Source of the DNA: Thermomicrobiales bacterium
GTDB lineage: Bacteria; Chloroflexota; Chloroflexia; Thermomicrobiales; UBA6265
Assembly: GCA_025928535.1 (NCBI GenBank)
Contig: JAICJJ010000056.1
Location: forward strand, 1-10,065
DNA: 10,065 nucleotides
Direction: 5' to 3'
Part shown: piece after piece, positions 1-5,451 of the stretch
How positions within the stretch are numbered: position 1 is the first letter of the stretch
Layout: every line of letters begins with the position of its first letter
Notes under the pieces: generated by a model
Seen by the model: only the letters and a program-made list of their open reading frames with translations
Databases searched by the model: none
Told to the model about the DNA's origin: nothing
Position numbers and translations under genes: made by a program

Positions 1-4
1 ACAC

Positions 5-19
5 ATGCCGTGCCCCTAC
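5..19. repeat. possible right arm of a dispersed palindromic repeat cut by the window edge
   Basis: The window opens with ATGCCGTGCCCCTAC. From memory, a palindrome pairing GTAGGGGCACGGCAT with this arm recurs in Chloroflexota intergenic regions. Its left arm would lie before base 1, so the palindrome cannot be confirmed here. A short GC stem (CCCC at 13-16 with GGGG at 24-27) follows directly. The rest of the leader up to the gene at 144 shows no gene and no promoter I can support. This is a weak call based on recollection of the repeat family. Confidence 0.22.
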
Positions 20-143
20 CGGCGGGGACGCCGCAAAACGTTGACCCGCACCCTTCGCGGCAGCGCGTCTTGCGGCGCGGGCGCCTCGCCTGCGACGATG
101 GTTGCGTGCGGACTCGGCGAAGGTGAAGCAGGGGAGATCGGTG

Positions 144-1535
144 ATGTCGGACGTTGGCCACGTCGATCTCGCGATTCGGAACGGGTCCGTGATCACCGCC
201 TCGAGCCGTTCCGAAACCGACATCGCCATTCGCGGCGAGACGATCGTGCAACTCGGCGGGGACTTCACCGCCCAGCGCGAAATCGACGCCTCCGGCATGC
301 TGGTCATGCCCGGCGGCATCGACATGCACGTCCACCTGACGCCCGCCGTCTCGGAACGCGGCGAAATGCGATGGGCGGACGACTTCGCCAGCGGCACGCG
401 GGCCGCGGCGGCCGGCGGCATCACGACGGTCGGCAACATCACCACGCCGAAACCTCGGCAGACCGTGCCGGCGATGCTCGCCGAAGTCAGCGCGGCCGCC
501 GCGGAGATGGCGTACGTCGATTTCGCCTTGCATCCGGTCGTGCTCGACCCGGGCGAACTCACCGCCGACGCCCTCGCGACGATGGTCGAGCAGGGTCATA
601 CGAGCCTGAAGATCTTCATGGTGCTGAGCAACTTCGACGGCCGGGCGCGCGACTATCTCGACCTGATGCGGCGCTCCGCCGAACTCGGCATGATTTCGCT
701 CATTCACTGCGAAGACGGGTGCATCATCAGCCACCTCACCGAGCGGTTGGTCGCGGCCGGGAAGACCACCGCGCCGCATTACCCTGCGAGCCGCCCCATC
801 TACTCCGAAGAGGTCGCGGTCACCCGCGCGATCGGGTTCGCCGAAGCCGCCGACGTGCCGATCTATGTCGTCCATCTCTCGAGCCAGGCGGCCCTCGAAG
901 CGTGTCATCGCGCCCGCGCCCGGGGGATCGAGGTCTATGTCGAAACCCGGCCGTTGTATCTCTATCTGACCGACGAGCGGTTCGCCGAGCCCGACGCCGC
1001 GAAGTACATCGGGCAGCCGCCGCTGCGGACGCAGCGCGACGTCGACGCGCTCTGGAACGGGCTCTGGGCGGGGGATATCCAGACCTTCTGCACCGACCAC
1101 GCCCCCTGGTCGCTGAGCGACAAACTGGACCCGGCGGCGGATCTGACGAACCTGCGACCGGGCGTTGCCGACCTCGACACGCTCCTGCCGATGCTCTTCT
1201 CCGCGGGCGTCGGCGCCGGCCACATCTCGCCTCACCGCTTCGTCGAAGTCACGTCGACGAACGCCGCGCGGCTCTTCGGCCTCTTCCCGCGCAAAGGGAC
1301 GATCGCCGTCGGCTCCGACGCGGACATCACGATCTGGGACCCGAACCTGACGCGCCCGGTCGACAGTTCGCGCACGCAGACGAACGCCGACTATTCTCCC
1401 TACGAGGGGTGGACGGTCACCGGCTGGCCGGTGATGACGATCAGCCGGGGCCGCGTCGTCTACGACCACGGCGAGATCGTCGGCGATCAGGGCTGGGGAC
1501 GCCTGGCCCGGCGCGGAACCAGCCAGATGCTGTAG
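144..1535 (+). CDS. hydantoinase/dihydropyrimidinase-type cyclic amidohydrolase
   Basis: This 463-residue protein belongs to the amidohydrolase superfamily of enzymes that open cyclic amide rings (hydantoins, dihydropyrimidines, allantoin), with a cytosolic binuclear metal centre. The full ligand set is visible: HVH (H62, H64) in PGGIDMHVH, the lysine of SLKIFM (K156, carboxylated in the family), H188 in LIHCE, H244 in YVVHLSS, and D318 in CTDHAPW. The segment DDFASGTRAAAAGGITTV (79-96) and the SRP...E..RAI stretch (216-230) look like dihydropyrimidinase/D-hydantoinase, and the length matches that family (about 460). However, HCED at 188-191 is commoner in allantoinases and dihydroorotases, so the substrate is open. 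ATG 144 is chosen because GGGGAG (131-136) lies 7 bases upstream and the homologous sequence begins there. A TTG at 102 in the same frame adds 14 unlikely residues. A stem-loop and 690 bases separate it from the transporter cluster, so it is probably a separate unit. Confidence 0.88.
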   Translation: MSDVGHVDLAIRNGSVITASSRSETDIAIRGETIVQLGGDFTAQREIDASGMLVMPGGIDMHVHLTPAVSERGEMRWADDFASGTRAAAAGGITTVGNITTPKPRQTVPAMLAEVSAAAAEMAYVDFALHPVVLDPGELTADALATMVEQGHTSLKIFMVLSNFDGRARDYLDLMRRSAELGMISLIHCEDGCIISHLTERLVAAGKTTAPHYPASRPIYSEEVAVTRAIGFAEAADVPIYVVHLSSQAALEACHRARARGIEVYVETRPLYLYLTDERFAEPDAAKYIGQPPLRTQRDVDALWNGLWAGDIQTFCTDHAPWSLSDKLDPAADLTNLRPGVADLDTLLPMLFSAGVGAGHISPHRFVEVTSTNAARLFGLFPRKGTIAVGSDADITIWDPNLTRPVDSSRTQTNADYSPYEGWTVTGWPVMTISRGRVVYDHGEIVGDQGWGRLARRGTSQML

Positions 1536-1537
1536 CG

Positions 1538-1574
1538 CCGGAACGACCTTTTGTATCCGGGCGGTCGTTCCCGG
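1538..1574 (+). terminator. stem-loop after the amidohydrolase, probable terminator
   Basis: Just after the TAG stop, GGAACGACC (1540-1548) pairs perfectly with GGTCGTTCC (1563-1571). The stem extends by CC/GG if one C is bulged. The loop is 14 bases and starts with TTTT. No U-run follows the stem, so this may be a weak or Rho-assisted terminator, or a 3'-end protecting hairpin. Confidence 0.5.
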
Positions 1575-1694
1575 AGGAGGACTTACGGAAAGCGTAGAGA
1601 CTGAGTGCGCCGCTCGCTTGTGCGACCGCGGCCATCTTCCCGGGAGGTGGGTGCGCGTCAAGGTTTGGCGGGAGACGGTCCGCGTCGCCCTACG

Positions 1695-1772
1695 GTCATC
1701 CTGAGCGAAGTCGAAGTATCTCGTCTGCCGTCGATACGAAGAACGAGATGCTTCGACTTCGCTCAGCATGAC
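1695..1772. repeat. long imperfect palindromic repeat (dispersed REP/MITE-like element)
   Basis: The left arm 1695-1724 and right arm 1743-1772 are reverse complements at 28 of 30 positions, with an 18-base loop. The inner core CTGAGCGAAGTCGAAG (1701-1716) matches CTTCGACTTCGCTCAG (1751-1766) perfectly over 16 bp. One of the two mismatches is G-T, compatible with an RNA wobble pair, and the other is C-C. The element starts GTCATC and ends CATGAC. I recognise the GTCATCCTGAGCGAAG-type sequence as a dispersed intergenic element seen in many environmental bacterial genomes, including Chloroflexota. That is recollection, not a search. It encodes no protein and could fold as a transcript hairpin. 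Confidence 0.75.
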
Positions 1773-1886
1773 GGGTCGCGGCCACGCCGCGAAATGTTGC
1801 ATCGCACGCCCGGCGGCAGACCTATAGGCGCCCGCATGAAAACGCCGTAAGATGCGCCCGCCGCCATCGATGCTCCGCCCCAGGGG

Positions 1887-1929
1887 TGTCCGCCAGTGTG
1901 AGGAGATCGACGACGGCTTGTCCGCCAGT
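1887..1929. repeat. 11-bp direct repeat TGTCCGCCAGT, two copies 32 bp apart
   Basis: TGTCCGCCAGT occurs exactly at 1887-1897 and 1919-1929. The 32-bp period is close to three helical turns, so two copies would face the same side of the DNA, as tandem protein sites do. Two copies of an 11-mer in GC-rich DNA can also arise by chance. Confidence 0.3.
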
Positions 1930-2033
1930 TCATCCCGTTGGCGCTCGTGCCTGGGAAGGGGGGGTATCGGTGGGTGATCGGGCGGAGCGACACGCCCCCG
2001 CCCCATGCGTGCAAGCGCGGCCGTTCGGATGCG

Positions 2034-2052
2034 CTGCCTGATATTCAGGCAG
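2034..2052. promoter_or_regulatory. perfect inverted repeat, candidate operator or leader hairpin
   Basis: CTGCCTGA (2034-2041) and TCAGGCAG (2045-2052) are exact reverse complements around a 3-bp TAT centre. The 19-bp dyad resembles sites bound by dimeric repressors and lies about 175 bp upstream of the transporter cluster start. The TAT loop would also allow an RNA hairpin. No regulator gene is in the window, so the bound protein is unknown. Confidence 0.5.
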
Positions 2053-2058
2053 TCGGGC

Positions 2059-2080
2059 CGCCAGGCCGTCACGCCTGGCG
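2059..2080. promoter_or_regulatory. second perfect inverted repeat, candidate operator or leader hairpin
   Basis: CGCCAGGC (2059-2066) and GCCTGGCG (2073-2080) are exact reverse complements around a 6-base CGTCAC spacer, starting 6 bp after the previous inverted repeat. The two share the CAGGC/GCCTG half-site core in opposite arrangement. As a result CAGGC at 2046-2050 could alternatively pair with GCCTG at 2073-2077. It could be a paired operator or an RNA leader structure. Confidence 0.45.
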
Positions 2081-2198
2081 ACACGGCGCCCGGGTTGCTG
2101 ATTCATTGCCATTTCGATCATGCGAACCGGCGGTTTGGAATCGAGCAGGCTGCCGCCATGGCCGCGAGCGATCGGCCGGCGTGGTCAGGGTGCGAGCA

Positions 2199-2219
2199 GC
2201 AATCGGATTGCGAAGGAGG
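2199..2219 (+). promoter_or_regulatory. strong ribosome binding site preceded by a 13-bp palindrome
   Basis: AAGGAGG (2213-2219) is a near-ideal Shine-Dalgarno five bases before the ATG at 2225, and it fixes the start of the binding-protein gene. Directly upstream, GCAATC G GATTGC (2199-2211) is a perfect 13-bp dyad. A one-base loop is too tight for a full hairpin, so this is more plausibly a DNA site, or chance. Confidence 0.55.
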
Positions 2220-2224
2220 ACGAG

Positions 2225-3544
2225 ATGAATCCGCGTGGGCTCACGTCGTGGCAGCGAAACCGCGTCGACCGACGCCGTGTGCTGAAGGCCGCGGGAGCGG
2301 CCGGGCTCGTGCTCGGCGCCGGCGACCGTCTCGTCCGTCCTGCGGCGGCGCAGGCGACATCGGTGACCTTCTTGCGCCATGTCGATCCGCCGGCCAACAA
2401 ATTGGAGACGGATCTCATCAAGCAATTCGAGCAGGCGAACCCGAATATCAAGGTCGATTATGTCACGGTCCCGGATGCGGACCTGTTCACCAAGTTCGAA
2501 GCCATGACGGTCGCGGGGACGCCGCCCGACATCGTCAACTTCGGCTCGACCGACGTTCCCGCTGTCTGGCAGCGCGGCATGCTCGCTCCGGTCGACCTCA
2601 GCGCCGCCGGCGTGTCCTCGCTCGACGAACTCCAGGGAAAGTACATCCCCAACGCCCTCAGCGGCTATGTCTTCGATGGGAAACTCTACGCCCTGCCGCA
2701 TGAGCTCAGCGATTACGTCATGTGGGTCAACACCCAGATGTTCGAAACCGCGGGCGTCGACTACCCGCGCACTTGGGAGGAATTGAGTTCGATCGGTCCG
2801 AAATTGATGATCCGGAACTCCGGCCAGGTGACGCAGGAAGCCATCGCGTTGCCGTTGGGGTTCCCCGGCGCCCAGATACTGGTCTTCGACGCGATGGTGC
2901 GCCAGGCGGGGGGCCAACTCTTCAGCGACGACGGCCGCCAGGCGTTCCTGACGAGCGATCCGGTCATGAAGGCCGTGACGACGCTTTCCGGCTTCGTCCA
3001 GAAAGACAAGATCACCGATCCGGCCCTCAACGGAACGACGGCCACCGCCGACCGCGATCTCTTCCAGAACGGGGTCGCCGCGATGATGCTGACCGGCGGC
3101 TCCTGGTATCGGGGCACGTTGGATACGTCCAAGGTCGGCAAGAATGCGATCCCGGTTCCCTACCCCCGCTTCGAAGGCGGTCCGGACATTGCCGGCGATC
3201 TCTACGGCTACGGGCTCACCGTCAGCGCCAAGTCCGCCCACCAGCCTGAGGCCTGGAAGTTCGTCGCCTTCCTGTCGTCCCACGGCACGGACTACTTCGA
3301 AAACGAAGGGCTCTTCATCGGAGACAAAGCCACCGCCGACAGCGACGTGGCCGCCAAATCCCCGAATTGGGATGTCTTCCAGAAGGAACTGGCGCGCGGC
3401 AAATACCCGCCGAGCCTGTATCACTTCAACGAGATTTCCGACATCGTGGGGCGGACCGTCGATGCGATCGTGCGATCGGGCGACGACGCCAAAACCTCGC
3501 TGCAAAACGCCCAGTCCAGCGTCACGCCGCTGCTGAATTCCTGA
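2225..3544 (+). CDS. Tat-exported sugar ABC transporter solute-binding protein (CUT1 type)
   Basis: This 439-residue extracytoplasmic binding protein delivers a carbohydrate-like ligand to the two permeases encoded next. The N-terminus carries a twin-arginine signal: DRRRVLK at 15-21, an Ala/Gly/Leu hydrophobic stretch to about 32, and a likely AxA cleavage after A44 (AAQA|T). There is no lipobox cysteine, so how it stays at the membrane is unclear. The mature part reads as a bacterial extracellular solute-binding protein 1 fold: TSVTFLRH opening strand, the KQFEQANPNIKVDYVTVP element, GTPPDIVNFGSTDVPAVWQRGML, then YALPHEL, and an AWKFVAFLSS motif near the C-terminal third. Length is normal for the family. 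The start is set by AAGGAGG five bases upstream and by the Tat signal. The ligand cannot be told from sequence. A strong stem-loop follows before the permease genes, a common way to keep binding protein in excess. Confidence 0.93.
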   Translation: MNPRGLTSWQRNRVDRRRVLKAAGAAGLVLGAGDRLVRPAAAQATSVTFLRHVDPPANKLETDLIKQFEQANPNIKVDYVTVPDADLFTKFEAMTVAGTPPDIVNFGSTDVPAVWQRGMLAPVDLSAAGVSSLDELQGKYIPNALSGYVFDGKLYALPHELSDYVMWVNTQMFETAGVDYPRTWEELSSIGPKLMIRNSGQVTQEAIALPLGFPGAQILVFDAMVRQAGGQLFSDDGRQAFLTSDPVMKAVTTLSGFVQKDKITDPALNGTTATADRDLFQNGVAAMMLTGGSWYRGTLDTSKVGKNAIPVPYPRFEGGPDIAGDLYGYGLTVSAKSAHQPEAWKFVAFLSSHGTDYFENEGLFIGDKATADSDVAAKSPNWDVFQKELARGKYPPSLYHFNEISDIVGRTVDAIVRSGDDAKTSLQNAQSSVTPLLNS

Positions 3545-3558
3545 TCGTTCTTCCGCAC

Positions 3559-3590
3559 GGAGGCGTGCGCGGCACCGGCCGCGCGCCTCC
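3559..3590 (+). promoter_or_regulatory. intercistronic stem-loop between binding protein and permease genes
   Basis: GGAGGCG and CGCGGC (3559-3565 and 3568-3573) pair with GCCGCG and CGCCTCC (3578-3590). This gives a 13-bp GC stem with a two-base TG bulge and an ACCG loop. No U-tract follows, so full termination is unlikely. Placement 14 bases after the stop suggests a partial terminator or an mRNA-stabilising hairpin that raises binding-protein expression over permeases, as in malE-malF-like operons. Confidence 0.6.
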
Positions 3591-3618
3591 CTGTTCCCCG
3601 TCCGGGAGGCCTGGCCTG

Positions 3619-4536
3619 ATGACGACGCGAGCCAGAGCGGCGCCGAGGACCGACATAACGCGACCTGTCCTGTCGCTCGAGCGGCGTCAGGCGCTGGTGG
3701 GAATGGCGTTCGTTTTTCCCGCGGTCCTGTTCTTCGCGCTCTTCTTCTTCTATCCGATGGCGTATGCCCTGTATCTCAGCCTCACGAGTTGGGATCTGCT
3801 GACGCCTCCGGTCTGGATCGGACTCGCGAATTACGCCGCTCTCGTCAGCGATCCGAACTTTCTGTCGTCGTTGAGCATCACGCTTCGCTATACCATCGAA
3901 GCCGCGGTTCCGTTGATTTTGCTGTCGCTGATGCTGGCGCTGTTTCTGAATCAGCGATTGCGTCTCAACGGGGCCTACCAGGTCGTCTACTTTGTGCCGG
4001 TGGTGATGCCGGCGGTCGTTTCCGCCATCATCTGGGGGTTGCTGTATCAGCCGAGCGGTCCGGTGAACAACCTCGTGGGCATCGTCGGCGTGGAACCATT
4101 GCCTTGGCTGGCGTCCGCCGACTACGCGCTCCACGCCATCGTCATCGTGAGCATCTGGGCCTCGTTCGGCTACGACACCCTCATTTTGCTGGCCGGGCTC
4201 CAGAGCATTCCCCCTGACTACGGCGAAGCCGCCGTGATCGACGGCGCTTCGCGCTGGAGAGTAACGCGGGACGTGACGCTGCCGTTGCTGGCGCCGCGCC
4301 TGCTGCTCGTGACGGCCACGTCCGTCGCCGCCCTGCTGACCTCCTTCGTCCTGCCATATGTGATGACCAACGGCGGACCGGGCACGGCGACCCGGGTGTT
4401 GCCATTGCTGATTTATCAGACCGGCTTCCAGTTTCTGCATGCCGGTCAGGCATCGGCGATGGCGTTCATGCTGTTGTTCATCACGCTGATTTTCACCGCG
4501 CTTCAATTCCGCCTGTTTGGCAGGGAGGTTCTATGA
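3619..4536 (+). CDS. carbohydrate ABC transporter permease, MalF/UgpA-like
   Basis: This 305-residue inner-membrane protein is one half of the CUT1 translocation channel. About six transmembrane segments can be seen (roughly 25-52, 90-112, 120-142, 170-192, 227-248, 278-297). The permease-ATPase coupling loop (EAA motif) lies at about 199-222: YGEAAVIDGAS, then VTLP. The early periplasmic FFYPMAYALYLSLTSWDL stretch and WIGLANY are typical of this permease type. ATG 3619 has GGGAGG (3604-3609) nine bases upstream. The frame is open far upstream into the binding-protein gene, but that extension has no signal for translation and is only antisense-like GC noise. Its stop overlaps the next start (ATGA), so the two permeases are translationally coupled. 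Confidence 0.93.
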   Translation: MTTRARAAPRTDITRPVLSLERRQALVGMAFVFPAVLFFALFFFYPMAYALYLSLTSWDLLTPPVWIGLANYAALVSDPNFLSSLSITLRYTIEAAVPLILLSLMLALFLNQRLRLNGAYQVVYFVPVVMPAVVSAIIWGLLYQPSGPVNNLVGIVGVEPLPWLASADYALHAIVIVSIWASFGYDTLILLAGLQSIPPDYGEAAVIDGASRWRVTRDVTLPLLAPRLLLVTATSVAALLTSFVLPYVMTNGGPGTATRVLPLLIYQTGFQFLHAGQASAMAFMLLFITLIFTALQFRLFGREVL

Positions 4537-5408
4537 GCGTGCCGGCGACATCCGCCGCGAATACGTCGCGGAAGCGATCCTGGCGGGGCGAGACGATCAC
4601 CGCGCGCCTGGCCATTCAGGTGGTGCTGGCGCTGGTGGCAGTGCTGACGGTGATCCCGGTCGTCTGGACGGTTCTCTCTTCGTTGAAGACGAACGACACC
4701 ATCTTCTCCGTACCCATGCGGTGGCTTCCGACCTCGCTCAACTGGAACAACTACACCGACGCCTTCGCGGTGGCGCCGTTCGGCCGGTACTTTCTGAACA
4801 GCACGCTCATTGCCGGCTCGGTCACGGCGACCACCGTCTTCTTCGGCGCGATGGCCGGCTACGGCTTCAGCAAGTTTCGCTTTCCCGGCCGCAACCTGCT
4901 GTTCGGATTGATCCTCAGCACGTTCATGATTCCCTTCCCGGTGATCATGATCCCCCTGTTTGCGCTGGTTCGGAACCTTGGCTGGGTCAACACCTATCAG
5001 GGTCTGATCATTCCCGGCGCGCTCACGGGGTTCGCCGTCTTCATGATGCGGCAGTTCATCCAGGCGCTCCCCGGCGAACTCTTCGACGCCGCTCGCATCG
5101 ATGGCGCGGGAGAAGCGCGGATCTTTCTGACAATCGTCCTGCCGCTGGCGCGGCCAGCCCTCGCCACCCTCGGCATCCTCACCTTCCTGGACAGTTGGAA
5201 CAACCTGCTCTGGCCGCTGATCGTGATCCAGAGCGACGAAATGGAAACGATCCCGCTCGGTTTGACGAAATTCAGCACGCGGTATTCGACGAACTACGCG
5301 CAGATGCTGGCAATGGCCGTCATCGCCAGTTTGCCGGTGCTCGTCGTCTTCATCATCGGCCGTCGCCAGATCATCAACAGCCTGATGCTGAGCGGCATCA
5401 AGGGATAA
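4533..5408 (+). CDS. carbohydrate ABC transporter permease, MalG/UgpE-like
   Basis: This 291-residue second channel subunit pairs with the preceding permease. It has six hydrophobic segments (about 24-48, 89-112, 121-144, 155-176, 208-230, 256-276). The EAA coupling loop at 180-203 reads PGELFDAARIDGAGE followed by IVLP. The LP.SLNWNNYTDAF segment and the C-terminal GRRQIINSLMLSGIKG tail are characteristic of the MalG/LacG/UgpE type. GGGAGG (4523-4528) lies four bases before ATG 4533, and the ATGA overlap links it to the upstream gene. No ATPase gene follows, although CUT1 importers need one, so a shared ATPase encoded elsewhere is inferred. Confidence 0.94.
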   Translation: MSVPATSAANTSRKRSWRGETITARLAIQVVLALVAVLTVIPVVWTVLSSLKTNDTIFSVPMRWLPTSLNWNNYTDAFAVAPFGRYFLNSTLIAGSVTATTVFFGAMAGYGFSKFRFPGRNLLFGLILSTFMIPFPVIMIPLFALVRNLGWVNTYQGLIIPGALTGFAVFMMRQFIQALPGELFDAARIDGAGEARIFLTIVLPLARPALATLGILTFLDSWNNLLWPLIVIQSDEMETIPLGLTKFSTRYSTNYAQMLAMAVIASLPVLVVFIIGRRQIINSLMLSGIKG

Positions 5409-5451
5409 CGGTCCGAAGCCGACGGGCAGGGAAAGGAGCGCATCGACACCC

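Larger units (their letters stand above)
1575..2224. other. long non-coding intergenic region upstream of the transporter cluster
   Basis: About 650 bases without a credible gene. The short frames inside have no family resemblance, poor initiation context, and run through the palindromic repeat or into the next gene in a different frame. I saw no tRNA or known riboswitch. What it holds is listed separately: a long imperfect palindrome, an 11-bp direct repeat, two adjacent inverted repeats and a 13-bp palindrome at the ribosome binding site. I searched for sigma-70-like boxes and found none convincing. The promoter of the transporter cluster must nevertheless lie here if 2225 onward is its own transcription unit. 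Confidence 0.6.

Noticed and set aside
5..1597. A 530-codon plus-strand frame overlapping the amidohydrolase gene
   Set aside because: Arg/His/Gly-rich low-complexity translation with no family motif; it is the frame-shifted shadow of the amidohydrolase gene, caused by high GC.
1695..1772. The palindrome as a CRISPR repeat or insertion-sequence end
   Set aside because: Only one copy, no spacer periodicity, no transposase frame and no obvious target-site duplication beside it.
1797..1828. A sigma-70-like promoter TTGCAT ... TATAGG
   Set aside because: The spacing is 20 bases, too long, and the box matches are what chance would give. It is also about 400 bases from the next gene.
1605..1850. 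A possible 81-residue gene in the intergenic region
   Set aside because: It translates straight through the palindromic repeat, has no usable ribosome binding site and resembles nothing.
1940..2224. A riboswitch or T-box upstream of the transporter cluster
   Set aside because: The hairpins present do not match any riboswitch core I know, and no conserved loop motifs were found.
2069..3505. A 478-codon minus-strand frame opposite the binding-protein gene
   Set aside because: Antisense shadow. The plus strand has a Tat signal, a strong ribosome binding site and clear family motifs.
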